DNA of 64,000 nt from the NCBI GenBank assembly GCA_047967505.1, contig CM106538.1. One strand, written 5' to 3'. The position numbers and the translations under genes are program-made. The stretch comes from Dipteris shenzhenensis. Taxonomy: Eukaryota; Polypodiophyta; Polypodiopsida; Gleicheniales. Positions 44,900 through 56,364 of this stretch are shown here, piece by piece (position 1 is the first letter of the stretch; each line of letters begins with the position of its first letter). The notes under the pieces are model-generated. The model did not search any database. It worked only from the letters and a program-made list of their open reading frames with translations, and was not told where the DNA came from.

Positions 44900-46220
44900 C
44901 TGAATTGGATTCCATCCATTAGAATATCTAGGGATTTGTGTGACTTGCCTTTTGGCAAGAATGTTATTGGGACTAAGTGGGTACACAAGATTAAACAGAA
45001 AGTTGATGGTTCAGTGAACTGTTATTACAAAGCCCATTCTTGTTGCTAAGGGCTATGCAAAGTAACAAGGCATTGACTTTGAGGAGACTTTTCCCCCCAC
45101 TTCCAAGATCGCTACTATCATGATTGTTATTGTCTTTGTTGCCCACTTTCATTAGAAGGTACATCAGCTTGATATTAAGAAAGCTTTTCTTCATGGGCAT
45201 GTGCAAGAGGAAGTCTATGTTACCCAACCTCCTGGTTTTGAGGTTGAAGGTTCTGAAAGGAAGGTATGCTAGTTAAAGAAATCCCTCTATGGAATGAAAC
45301 AGGCACCCTGGGCTTGGTATTCTAGGATACATGCTCATTTACTTAGTCTTGGCTTTCAGAACAACCCTACAGAGGCTATCCTTTACATCCATAAGAGTGG
45401 GAAAGATTTGCTGATTTTAGTACTCTATGTGGATGACATGCTTGTGACTGGGACACATGCTAAGCAAATTGCAGCTTTTAAGATTGACTTGCGGAAGACA
45501 TTTGCTATGTCTGATCTTGGCCTTTTGCATTATCATCTGGACATTCAATTTGCTAGAAGTGAGGGGGCTATTTTGATGTCACAATCCAAGTATATTGGAC
45601 AACTTTCAGTTTGAGGATTGCAAGCCAGTATCCACAACATTAGAGCCTAGTTTTCACTTCTCATTTGAGGATGGCAATGGTGCATGTGATGTTACTCTCT
45701 ATCAGCAGAGACAACTGATTGTTTGATTTACTTATGCCATACCAAACACGATCATCAATATCTTGTCTCACAGTTGAGTAAATATATGCACAGCCCCTCT
45801 ACACACCATTAGGACAATTGTTCACTTGTCGTGCATGGAGTCATTGATAGTGATTGGGCAAGCTGTTTTGACACCCGTGTGTCACGTAGTGGCAACTATT
45901 TCATGCTTGGTACTTCATGCATCTCTTGGTTCGGCAAGAAGCATACTACAATTAGTTCTAGATGTGAGGCTAAGTACAGAGCAGCTTTTATAGCTACTGT
46001 GGAGTATGTTTGGCTCCCAAAGTTACTTGCAGATCTTAATGCATGTTAGATAGCTACTACCGTTATCTTTATTGATCGTCAGAGTGCTTTGGCTATTGCA
46101 CGGAATCCAAATTTCCATGCTCACACAAAGCATGTGATATTGAATTGTCTTATATTCCCACCATGGAAGACAACTTGGCAGATCTTTTTATGAAGGCTCT
46201 TCCTCGACCTAAGTTTGAAT
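44900..46220 (+). pseudogene. Copia reverse transcriptase and RNase H
   Basis: 45294-45614 gives MKQAPWAWYSRIHAHLLSLG, then LLILVLYVDDMLVTGTHAKQ with an intact YVDD, then FAMSDLGLLHYHLDIQF. 45831-46049 gives DSDWASCFDTRVSRSGNYFM and TTISSRCEAKYRAAF (RNase H). The order matches the sister copy at 28076-29423. Confidence 0.85.
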
Positions 46221-46487
46221 TATCCCTTCCTCGGTTGCTTGCCATTGCTCCTGGTGGTATTGTCCCTTGCGGAGACATGGGGGTGCATCTCATGTTTTAT
46301 GCAACTACTAGATTGTCGAATTATCTCTTCTTGGCCTCCTTAAGTCTTCCACTCTGATGTATGCATAAACTCAAAATATAACATGGGTTCTTAAGCTTCA
46401 AAGAAAAATAATGCAACTCAGTTTAGGATCGCTACAGAGCTAGTGGAGTAAACACTACATCCAGTCAAGGTGATCAAGTCAATAATG

Positions 46488-46649
46488 TCATTGAGCCTGC
46501 TATTCCAATGACACATTTGCATAACATAGCCAATGAAATTCTGCAACAAACTAACATACAAAATAGAGTCATTGAGCCTACTATTCCAATGACACATTTG
46601 CATAACATAGCCAATGAAATTCTACAACAAACTAACATACAAAACAGAG
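46488..46649. repeat. Tandem duplication, two 81-bp units
   Basis: Two adjacent copies of a unit containing TATTCCAATGACACATTTGC then ATAACATAGCCAATGAAATT, with about three differences. Confidence 0.9.
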
Positions 46650-49080
46650 TTTTGTTTTAAAATTTCAACTCTACCAAATAGTAAGACCCCAAAAACCACC
46701 ATTTTCAATCATTTGTATCTCTACTTTTACTGTATCACCAATGACAATCCATGTCGCAGTCGATTTACAGGGATCAAGATAGGTTTGCATGTCCTTTAGA
46801 CTTCATAACAACTATCACCTTGATGTAAATAGGAATCATAAGCAATCTGACATTTCATTAATAGATTCTATTATAAGAATAGATCAAAGCATTTTTAAAT
46901 GATCTTTAAAGAGGAGGAACTAGTATGTTTGAATATGGAGCTTATAGGAATGTCCTTAGACCTGACTCATCCCATACTGTTGTTGGATATGCATGAATTT
47001 AAGAATGGATCCAATTCAAGTTGCCCTAAAGCTCTTTAAGGAATAGGAAAAGAGGTAGTTTAGGCTTTAATTGTATTGAAAAATCAAGCTTTGGCCATCA
47101 TTTGCAAGAGTATGTATAGCACATTACAGAGAGATCAAAAGAGGAGACAGGAGGAAAGAAAGTATGTAGACTTCCAATGAGGATGTGATGTAGAGCATAA
47201 AATGAGAAATAGAATTTAAAATTTCTTGAGTACAAAGGGCAACTAGGATTCTCACAACATAAAATTAGCATATGAGCTCATCTTGCAAAGAAGTGACTTA
47301 CAACTCTTATAAAAGAAACTTTGTTAGATGTCTCCTTTTTTGCCACATGATGAGAGGAGTGACTATGACAAGCACTCATATCTAGTGACTATGACAAGCA
47401 CTCATATCTAGTGATTGTGTGACAAGCACTCATATCTAGTGGAAGAATTTGTCAAGACCCCAAGTCATCATTGATATGGAGAGGGTTGTAAAGAAAATTT
47501 CCATGCAACAAACATAATTTTTTGCCATCTCTTCAATTTCAATATTGATGAGAGAGAAAAAAATATTTTCCTCTTTCCATAGGTGTAGCATCCCTCTTGG
47601 CTCCTTATTCCACTTAAAACTATCTTCAGGAGACTAAAAGTGAGAACTAATACTTTAAATAAACTTTAACAATACCAAGTGTTTCTATACAAGTATAATC
47701 ACAATAGGATAATATATTTTTTAATCTTCTGAAAAAAATCACATTTTTGATGCATAAGAATTTGCACCCACCATGAGGGTGAGAGGGAGAGGAGTACAGG
47801 GGACCTAAAGAAAGACTAGTAGAAAACACTATCTTCATGTCCTTTGATAATGTAATAATACCATACATTACAAGAAACATTTTTGTCCCATACCCCATTC
47901 CCTTGCAAAAGGTACCACCAAAATACTTCTCTAGCTTTATCAGAACCATCATGTGTACCTTGTCCTCTTAAAACTCATGATGCAAATATGTAGGTTCTAA
48001 ACAACTAATCAAAAGTCCTCACATCTGAACCAAGTCATGGTATCCATACTAGAAAGGATGTTGCAAGAGAATTAAGCGAAGTCATAAGAGTTTATCAACC
48101 AAGTATCCATAGTTACAATAGCAAGGATTTATGTTGACATTGACATTACTCTATGTCCCATTAAACACTAAGCACATGTGCCCAATATACTACCTTTAAG
48201 TGACTACAATTGATACCATGTGTTAGAAAAGTAGGGAACTCAAACATGTACTATAGTCCATGACATGTTAAAGCATCTCTTAGTATCCTCACTTTCTAAA
48301 TGTTATAAGCTTAGTACAAGCATATATCTAGGCTAGGTAGAGAGCTATGGGATTAAAACCAAAATTTCATAACTAGCTAAGTAGATTACATTAGAACACT
48401 AATGTAAGCCAAATGTACAAAATATAGGGGAACAATTTATACGTAAAAGACACTATAGATTTAATGCTCCTGAGGGGCAAGGTTTATCCCTGTCTTGGCC
48501 AACTATGATTTGCAATGCAAGGAGTACTTGAGTAGCTGATGTAGATGGCAACACTAGTAGCAAATGTAGGGGGAGAAAATAGTAGTCCTAGTATTGTCAC
48601 CATCAACAAAAACTTCTATTAATACTTAGACACGCAAGATGGATTTTGATGTTGAAAGCACCCATTCATATAGGTTGTCGCCTATCAGTGTGCATCTTCA
48701 AAATGGCATTATGATCATGCATGCATACTGATGTAGGTGTAGATTTACCTCTAGATCATTATGCACATGCAAGGCCATGTTCTGGTAGCAATGCCTTAAT
48801 AGGGAACACTCTACCCACTACGTCCTAGGAAAGGAAGGTATAATAAGTGTTGTTAAAAGAGAATGTATATCTCCTCTTTGTCCAATGAAGGAAAAAATCC
48901 CATAAGTCAAGGTTTTATTCGATCAGCATTTTCCCCTTACATGAGGATCCTCTCAATATATCTTGGGTTTTCCAAATCCCCATCAAAGTTCAATCAATGA
49001 AAAGATTGGGGTAAACTATGAAATTGATGCATTGCACGCACACACACACAAGTGTGCATGTATGTATGTGCATGCATGCA
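46650..49080. other. AT-rich intergenic DNA
   Basis: No transposon domain recognised. The longest frame is 101 codons on the minus strand (47647-47952), with text such as YFGGTFCKGMGYGTKMFLVM and PLYSSPSHPHGGCKFLCIKN. I cannot assign it. It is listed as a finding only. Confidence 0.4.
47359..47438. repeat. Three tandem 26-28-bp units
   Basis: GTGACTATGACAAGCACTCA then TATCTA occurs twice exactly. A third unit has GTGATTGTGTGACAAGCACT then CATATCTA. Confidence 0.9.
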
Positions 49081-49098
49081 TGTGTTTATGCATGTGTG

Positions 49099-49144
<46 letters not shown>
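49027..49144. repeat. CA/TG microsatellite region
   Basis: A short (CA)n at 49038-49051, ATGT/GCAT words, then an uninterrupted (TG)n at 49099-49144. Confidence 0.95.
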
Positions 49145-49145
<1 letters not shown>

Positions 49146-49961
49146 TAGATAAGACAACAACCCCTTTTGCATAGTTAAAAGACAAAGGAGTTAGGGAAGA
49201 GAAAAAAGAGAATATCATGGAGAAAAGGAAGTGCTTGAGTGACTAGGTAAAAAACCTACGAGAATGCATAAAAAAGTATTGACAAGGAATGCCAACAATA
49301 AATATTTGCAAACAAAATTAAAGCCGGTGAACTCCTGACAAGCATGTCTTTTATTGAAGAGGAGAATTTGCATACTTGTCACCATCCAACAAGCAAACAT
49401 GATAAGAACCACCTTAAGTTTGGTTGGGAAGACAGTTGTCATGGACACCCCTCCCTTGTTATCAGGGTCACAATAAATTAGAAGCTTTGCCTTACACTTA
49501 ACTTGCTTGATGATAAAAAATTATAGTGTGAGAAAAGGATTAATTTAGAAATAGTAATCTACTGTAAGGGACTTATAAACAAGTGGGGGGGGGGAAGGGA
49601 AAGATGAGGAAAATTTTAAGGAAAAAATAAGTCTTGGGTGGAGGAAAAAACCTTGAATGAAATAAGCTAATAATTAGAAAGGATGGGTAGGAAAAGTATA
49701 TAGGAAAGGTTTAAATAATATTTTGGGAAATAATCATTAAAGAAACAAAGTGGGGGACGGTAACACATTTTTATAGGGGAGGGGAAGGTAATAACAACAA
49801 AGACAAATGAAGCAAAGGGGATTTGTTTGTGTGAGCTGATGTAAAGAGGGAAAAATCAAGGGGTATAGGAAGAGTGAGGAATTGGGTCTTTATTAATGAG
49901 AATAATTTAAATTTTAGACAAGGGAAAGATTGATAAAATAAAGGGGGAAACGATAGAAGAG

Positions 49962-49964
<3 letters not shown>

Positions 49965-50006
<42 letters not shown>

Positions 50007-50018
50007 GAGGTGTGTGAG

Positions 50019-50061
<43 letters not shown>

Positions 50062-50095
50062 AGAGGTAGGGGGAGAGAGAGAGAGATTTGAGAAG
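49965..50095. repeat. (GA)n microsatellite cluster
   Basis: Two long GA runs (49967-50000 and 50022-50055) and a shorter one follow in G/A-rich DNA. The 94-codon minus frame here is only a reading of this repeat. Confidence 0.95.
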
Positions 50096-50399
50096 GGGTG
50101 CTTGATAGAAAAAATGGTTTAGGGGATTGATTAATTAGAGGGGGGAAGGAAAAAGGGGAAGTGAATGGGATAAAGTAGAGAGGAGCTTGAAGTAACAATT
50201 CAAAGTTTGTGAGGAAAATGAAAGAGCATGTGTGGGTGGTGGGAGAAGGGGGGGGGGGGGAGGAGGGGGGGAAGAAATAATTAATAAATGAAGGTAACTA
50301 AAAATAAAGGTAAAGGTTTAAGGGACCTATGAGTCCATGCTATAGGTGGAAGGACCGTTGAAGTAGAAGGGGAGCTACAAAGGGTACGTAGCACAGGGG

Positions 50400-51140
50400 T
50401 AGCAAAATCCAAACAGTGCACGAGCAAGGAGCCTGTAGGACTATTCCCACTACCCACCTGTGCACAAAATATTTCCAAGAATCCCCCGCTAGAGTAGGAG
50501 CTTCTAGGGTTCTGCTCCTGGGTGAGGCTTCTCACTTTCAACTTGCCCAAAAGGATCTACTCTCCATCTCTGGTTCTATAATACCTAGTCCACCCTGCGC
50601 CTTGGAAAAAATCATTGTTTACTAGGCCACCCTGGCTGTAGTGTTACACATGCCATTTAATCTCGACCAGAGGAAGTTCCGTACTAAGCGGCGTGCAACC
50701 TCAATGAAAACACCAACATGAGTCAATGTACCAGGCCGTGGCTAGGAGTACCAAGTTCACCACTAGTGCTCGTCCCACTAGCGAGAGTTTGGCAGAGCTC
50801 TAGTACAAGAGATTCCACCTAACACTGTCTGGGATCAGGCAAAACTAATGCTCTACCAAAATGTCAATGCCTACTTGCTAGCCTAGGTATCTCATCATCT
50901 TCCTCTCAGGATCCATCAAAAGCCAAAATTAGCCCCGCAACCTCGAACCTCCTGGATCTCCTCCACGCTTGTGAAGAAGCCATTAGATTTAAAATGCACT
51001 CTCCCATCCTTTTCATCCCCCTTTTCCATGTCATTAGACCATAAGGGATGACTTGCCTTGAGCGCCATGATAGTCTGTATACTCGTAAGGTTGAATAAGA
51101 ATGATTAAGAAGAGTCTGGAGGCTTTTGTGAGACAAGATA
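50400..51140 (-). pseudogene. LINE post-RT region, fragment
   Basis: In changing minus frames one can read VARRLVRNFLWSRLNG (about 50700), KAQGGLGIIEPEMESRSFWA (50620-50560), VRSLTQEQNP and EIFCAQVGSGNSPTG. This is the same region and family as 4792-5019 (LVRNFLWSGSDG, AEGGLGIIDPELLSQALLG). The RT core and the C-terminal finger are not present. Confidence 0.65.
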
Positions 51141-51810
51141 TCACTTAGTGAGGAGGGTTCATTCCATTTGTTCTTGTTTCAAGAGCCGACTTTTTTGTAT
51201 GTGGCACTTACACCCACCGGTATTTTCATGGAGAAGTCTTAGTCTTTTCCCCCACCTTGTGTATTCAACGTCACCTCAAGTGTGGACCACTTGTGCCAAT
51301 AAACAAGGAGGGAGTAGGAAGATGCCAAGGCCCTGACGGCTGAGGCTTGCGGGACTTGCCTCAGGCTCCGGGGCCTGGAGCTAACCACATCAAAACTCCA
51401 TAACAGACAAATGCTCGATTTAGTCGCTCAGCCTCTCAAAATCAGGCTTGGCTACTGCCTCTCGTGTTCACACCAATGTCCTTAGCCCAGCAGTCATCAT
51501 AAATGCAGCGGACGTTTGATTAGATTTGTCATGGGAAGATACTAGCTTTTGCACTCCCATGAAAGACATTCATCCGTGGGGGGGGCTGGGGCTTGGGGGT
51601 GTTGGACGAGCTTTGCATTTGCATCAAATCATGGTGTGATCGATTAGTCAACCGAGGCTGCTTTCGCACGCACGGGCGCCCAAAGTAGGTGTGGTTATAG
51701 ACGAGACCACCAGTGGTTGGCAAGATTGCGTGCCGAAGTCCAGTCTAAGGAGGTGGAGCAGATGCATTCAATGTACCATGGGCGAAGATGGACGGGTGTA
51801 GTATATGAAG
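51140..51810. other. Region upstream of THO7
   Basis: No transposon motif and no clear TATA box. It has higher GC than the DNA to its left, in keeping with a promoter, but no element can be named. Confidence 0.3.
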
Positions 51811-51811
51811 T

Positions 51812-51902
51812 TGGAACACTCTTAAGAAGAGCTCCGATAACCACATTGATCTCCATGTGAACACTCTTAATAAGAGCTCCAATACCCACATTGAACTCCA
51901 TT
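51812..51902. repeat. 45-bp tandem duplication just upstream of THO7
   Basis: GAACACTCTTAANAAGAGCT then CCNATANCCACATTGANCTC occurs at 51814 and 51859. Each unit holds an inverted repeat CTCTTAA/TTAAGAG-like core. It ends about 35 bases before the proposed start codon, so it is probably in the 5' UTR or core promoter. Confidence 0.75.
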
Positions 51903-51938
51903 TGCTTCTTCTGGTTGTGGAGCTTGTTCTCCTCGGCC

Positions 51939-52026
51939 ATGGTGATGGATGCTGCAGCAGCTGCACAACCCCAGCCTCCATCTTCCAGACCTCCAACCAT
52001 CGCCCCTGATTCTGCTTCCCGTCCTT
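51939..52026 (+). CDS. THO7: THO7 exon 1
   Basis: 29 codons plus one base, Ala- and Pro-rich. Donor GTAAGA. An in-frame TTG or ATG further upstream is not needed. The first ATG of the conserved-context CCATGGTG was chosen. Confidence 0.75.
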
Positions 52027-52526
52027 GTAAGACCCTCCTTCACCCTTCTCATAGCCATTTTCACTTCCATTCAATTCTTTCTCCTTCCCTTTTGATATAT
52101 TTTGTTTTGCATCGCTTCCAACCACTTTGCTCATCTTTGTTTATCCCTTCTTATGCAGCTAATAATCAGTCTGCACCCAAGCGCAGAAAGGTTACCACCG
52201 CCAGAGAAGAAGTCTCTGCCCACTACGCCATCAGCCCTACTGAAGACGATGCGGTGATCAGGCAGCGCCTGCTTACTCGCACCACCACCACTAGAGGGGA
52301 GCCTCCTCTGAAGAAGTTGCTCAAGAAGTTTGTTGCGTTTGCAAGCGAAGTGGAGAAGGACGCTGATAATTTTGCAGATTGTGAGAAGCTGTACAGATCA
52401 TTTTTGCAGGAACTGAGTACGTTTGAGCTTCCTCTGCTGAAAACTAAGGTAGTGATTGATGCCAATCGGCGGGAGCAAGAATGCTTCAAAGAGTTGCAAG
52501 CGGAACTTTCTCAACAAATTGTACAG
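51939..52526 (+). CDS. THO7: THO complex subunit 7 (5' part, exons 1 and 2)
   Basis: THO7 is a coiled-coil subunit of the nuclear THO complex, which with TREX factors packages nascent mRNA for export and, in plants, also supports small-RNA pathways. Exon 1 (51939-52026) encodes MVMDAAAAAQPQPPSSRPPT then IAPDSASRP. It joins across a 132-bp GT-AG intron to exon 2 (52159-52526). Exon 2 carries the conserved run AHYAISPTEDDAVIRQRLLT, RTTTTRGEPPLKKLLKKF, then FLQELSTFELPLLKTK and ending in ELSQQIVQ. The start ATG has a good context (GGCCATGG). At exon 2 a donor GTATCC follows, and the frame hits a stop 15 codons later if not spliced. The rest of the coiled coil is missing, so the C-terminal exons lie beyond 64000 or were missed. 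The Ala/Pro-rich N-terminus is poorly conserved. Confidence 0.85.
52159..52526 (+). CDS. THO7: THO7 exon 2
   Basis: It completes Ser and encodes NNQSAPKRRKVTTAREEVSA and 102 more codons, with the THO7 signature TRTTTTRGEPPLKKL. Acceptor TTATGCAG, donor GTATCC, phase 0 at the 3' end. An APKRRK patch could serve nuclear import. Confidence 0.9.
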
Positions 52527-53000
52527 GTATCCCAGCACTTGCGGAGAGAATGTCAGTGTAATTCGGATTAGCGGCAGAACTATATTGCCTTGTCAAAATT
52601 GTTTTTTTTTGTTAACGCTCATGCCTTTCCACGAGCGAAAACCAGCTTTCTCAGGCTCTAATAGCGTTAGTGCATTTCTCATAGAAAGAGAATTATCCTG
52701 CATTCTAGAGAAAAGTAAAAGCATGTAAACTTACGTTCCAAAATGACAAAATGGGTAACGATGAGAATATAAGCTTAGACTTGCTTACTAAGTTTTTAAA
52801 AATTAAATATTTCTCTTTTACTCTTCATGTCTCTTTTACATCCCTGCTCTTCTTTCTCTCCTTTGTTCTTTGGCTCGTTTTACCAAAAAATTGATTTGTA
52901 AGATTGGATATCTTATGAAGGTATATATAAACTATATTTCGTGAAAATGAGGTACATCAAACAGTTGCAGTGTATGTTTTCTTAACTCTATCACCTGTTT
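52527..53000 (+). other. Start of THO7 intron 2
   Basis: No coding motif. It holds copy 4 of the dispersed motif at about 52890-52935 (TTGATTTGTAAGATTGGATA, GAAGGTATAT) after a pyrimidine-rich stretch. Confidence 0.4.
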
Positions 53001-53004
53001 GGGG

Positions 53005-53234
53005 CTTATGTTATAGGTCGTTACATACGTCCTTTCTAGTGCTAGCCTTAGTCACGGATGAGTCTGCCGTTCACATCCATAGTGCACATTTAAACTGTTG
53101 TATAAATGTATGCTCATGTGTGCATGGGTGTGTGCATAAGAGTCTGTGTGGGAGCACACGCTACTTGTATCATATAACCACCCTTTTGGAGCTGATGGTG
53201 TTTGTGGGGATCTCGTAGTAGTTAATCTCTTCAA
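53005..53234 (+). repeat. Short LINE-tail-like retroposon, diverged copy
   Basis: CTAGTGCTAGCCTTAGTCAC, GAGTCTGCCGTTCAC, GGAGCTGATGGTGTTTGTGG and TCGTAGTAG line up in order with 54520-54720 and 59000-59190. It is cut at 53235 by an LTR-like sequence. Confidence 0.6.
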
Positions 53235-53508
53235 TGTTGGAAATTTAGGGTCCATTGTCCCACTCGCAATGCCCCATATGAGGAGAGCACAGGGACATGG
53301 TGCAAATATAGAATTGGGGAGCATGAGAGTCTATTGTGCGAGCATTAGGTATGTGGAGGGAATCTTCCACAATACAGCCACGTGGGCACCAATATAGGCT
53401 GCCACATAGTCCACTGTTATAGTGGAAGAGAGCAAACCTGTGAGCAGCATGCAGGGCGTGAAGTACAGCAACATTTGCAGGACTTCTTGGAGCATCCAAA
53501 AGCCTGTT
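53235..53508 (+). mobile_element. LTR start of the TGTTGG family
   Basis: TGTTGGAAATTTAGGGTCC and CCCCATATGAGGAGAGCACA match the first 60 bases of the solo LTR family (16203, 36170, and inverted at 33533 and 56365). The rest is unlike them. It interrupts the LINE-tail-like repeat at its left. Confidence 0.5.
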
Positions 53509-53702
53509 TGTAATGAAAGCCAAAAGCTGGTCAAGTTAGTAGGGGGTTAGGATTATTAGGACTCGGGGTTGTTTGGAAGATAGAAAGGTCAAAGGCGATA
53601 AGGAGATACTATATAAGTACCCTCCTTTCATGTGCATTGTACTTTTGATGTGACATCTAATCCTGTCTACTCTCCCTCCTCGCTCCTACTTCAGCCTACA
53701 CA
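53509..53702 (+). repeat. About 195-bp promoter-like direct repeat, copy 1
   Basis: It starts TGTAATGAAAGCCAAAAGCTGG and holds a TATA box (CTATATAAGTACCCTCC near 53609) and TACTTTTGATGTGACATCTA. It matches 57475-57670. It may be the 5' LTR of the gag-protease element or the 5' leader of a LINE. Confidence 0.6.
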
Positions 53703-53743
53703 CACACACACTCCCCCAATCTCTCTTTCTTTGTCTCCTTCAC

Positions 53744-53771
53744 CTCTCTCTCTCTCTCTCTCTCTCTCTCC
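53744..53771. repeat. (CT)n microsatellite
   Basis: About 14 CT units in a pyrimidine-rich leader. Confidence 0.95.
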
Positions 53772-54383
53772 CTTCTCTTTCCTTCTCCCCCTTATTCTCG
53801 CTCCCTTCTGCTCTCCTAGCCCCTATATCTAATTTGCCAATGCTGGTAATGCAGCCCAGCCATGCCACGCCTCCCTGTAGTACGCAGCCAAATCATGTTT
53901 CAAAGCCATTGAAGATGCCTCTGTATGCAGGACAAGAATCTAGTTATGTTCAAGCGATTACAGCTACAAATGCAAAAGGGTTTTGTGGGGATAGCTGCTC
54001 AAAAAAACAGCATCCCACTTGATGGAAGCAAAAATGGAGAGCAAGAGAAGGGCTGTTATATCAGTTTGTAGAAGCAATACATTGCTCCAGATGAGGCCCC
54101 GGCAGCTCAGCATACTAATGGGAGAAATACCTATATGCCAGGTGATGGAACAAGCCTACATAGTCAGTGACAATGAAGCAGACCTGATGGGTGAAAAGAT
54201 AGATGATGAGCCTAGCAATGATGAGCTCATATATGATGGAAATCAAGATGGAGATGTTGACCAGCAAGGTAAGGACTTGGATGCGCTTACACTTGATACT
54301 TTTAGGCATTTAGAGGTGGAGGTGAGTATCTAACATTGTATGGTCCCCAAAAAGGAAGATGGCTGTTATGACATTTTTACAGT

Positions 54384-54858
54384 AAAACCTGAAAATGACA
54401 TTTTTAGATTTAGATGCTCGTTGGGGAGAGACTAAAATGAAAATGTTTAGACTTCACAAGCAGTTGTAGCTTGAATGAAGAGATTTTGGACTACCTTTTG
54501 ATTAGCCTTCTCCTTTAGTGCTAGCCTTCATCATGGCTGAGTCTGCCCTTCACCTCCGGAGTGCCGACAGAAACTCAGTACGAAGACTTTGTTTAAATGG
54601 ATGCTCAAGTATGTGTGGGTGTGTGGATTTGTATGTGTGAGAGCATATTTTTATACTATGGTCTACACCCACTTTTGGGCGCTGATGACGTCAGTGGGGA
54701 TGTCATAGTAGCTAGTCCCTGCTATGCATGATGGAGTTTATGGTTTTCAACCTTGTGAGTGACTATCATGAGATTGAAACTGCACTATGTTGTGTTTTTA
54801 GAGGATGAGTTTGGGAATGTTCCTGGATTCATCTAGGTATAAAAACCTGAAAATGGCA
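54384..54858 (+). mobile_element. Short LINE-tail-like retroposon (about 440 bp) with 17-bp TSD
   Basis: AAAACCTGAAAATGACA (54384-54400) and AAAACCTGAAAATGGCA (54842-54858) flank it, with one mismatch. The body begins with a coding remnant LDLDARWGETKMKMFRLHKQ then L and a stop, and ends GGATTCATCTAGGTAT. It is about 95 percent identical by eye to 58890-59310. The 3' end lacks a long poly(A). Confidence 0.75.
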
Positions 54859-56364
54859 GCCAAAATTTTGAAGACAATGGACAGCAAAATGACGATGGCT
54901 GTTATGACACTTGAGAAAATGGACATGATGGCGAGCAGCCCTTGCACAACCACATTGGTCTAAACAGTTACCATCCCCTGCAGTATTATACTGCATAGCA
55001 CCAAAATAATGCAGAATCCAGATATGCGACCTGATGGAAAAGCTGCACATCGAAGTGCTATTGTAGGAGACCAAGGTAAGTCCATAGTTGGGGATGAGGC
55101 AAACTTGTCACAACAAAAGTTGAGGATCACAAAAGGCAAAGGCAATCAGCTTCTTTGCAAAGGTGGTGATCTCATAGGGCATGATAATGCTACATCCTTG
55201 TCAGGAGAGCACCAAGGTATACTAATGCATGGGGATTTTACTGCAACCCCACACAAGATACATTTTGGGCAATAGGCCGAGTATTTATTACACAACCAGC
55301 CGGAGCCTTCCATCTTTGGAAAGTTTATTAGTGAGCAGCCTACTATGATCTTGCCCATGGGGAACTTCAGCCAGAGACTCCCATCAGTGACACCCAATGG
55401 GTGATATCCTCGAGTTATCTACAAGGGATAGAGGCCGGTATTCACTACCGCCATTTGGCACATCCCAACCTCATCTGGATGCTTTTGGGAGAGCCTGTCC
55501 CTCTCTGCTCTATTTCAGCACAATGCATGCAAGAGGAGTTGGTGCCGATCTCAATCAAATAGGAGGCTCTACATAGAGTCCAGACCACCTCAAATGCAGC
55601 CTGGACAGCAAATGCAGCCTGGACAGATTTATGTGGAAGGATGCCATATGCCCAATATGTGCATGAGTTTGTGGGCTGATTGGGACATTGTTGTTGCCTA
55701 GTCAAATCAGCACCATGTCTATGTGGTCCTATTATCTATGGTCAGGGATAACTTGTCTTTCTTACACTATGCTAGGGGCCTGGTTGGACAAGAGTGTGGT
55801 AGACACTTAACCGATATTTTGACAGACCACAGATTCGAAGGAGAAACCAAGAATCCCAATAAGTGGGAAGAATGGCTCTCAGCTTGGGAAGGATAGCAAG
55901 ATTCTTTATGATGGCATGCACCATGCCCACACTTGGCTGAAGATGAGGATTTCGTATTGGAAGCCCTGCACATGGGCAGATTTCAAAGACCTCATGGGTG
56001 TCATGGTTAGAAGGAAATTACAGTGGTACAGCCCAGGGTTGAAGGCCTTATATGTGAGGACTGAAGATCCCTAGAATGTTGAGGAAGCACAAGAATTTCT
56101 GGAATTGTTTGAGCCTAAATATAGCAGCTATAATGAAGATGATTTTCAGTTTATTGCATTTGGGCAAGACAACATAGCCAGAGATGCAGTGAGTATATGG
56201 AAAAACAATGAATGCTCCCAATGTAGGCAAAAGGGGACAGCAAGGCATAAAGAGGTGTGCAAAGCGGACTCCATGGAGACAAGTAATGGCTATGTAATTG
56301 TGGAGTGTCTTGATGATGAGCATGCTAGGTGGGATCAATGCTTGCTTGACTCAGGAGGTGCCAC

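Larger units (their letters stand above)
41157..46220 (+). mobile_element. Copia element lacking its 3' LTR
   Basis: A 256-bp 5' LTR, primer-binding site, leader, gag, protease, integrase, RT and RNase H follow in order. The text matches the Copia at 25100-29849 throughout. It ends after NLADLFMKALPRPKF near 46215, with no polypurine tract or LTR. Stops occur in every domain. Confidence 0.88.

Noticed and set aside
47359-47438. Short regularly spaced repeats, CRISPR-like at first sight
   Set aside because: The units are directly adjacent with no spacers, and the genome is a plant nuclear one.
49914-50198. 94-codon minus frame
   Set aside because: It is a reading of (GA)n microsatellites.
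52223-52489. 88-codon minus frame
   Set aside because: Antisense shadow of THO7 exon 2.
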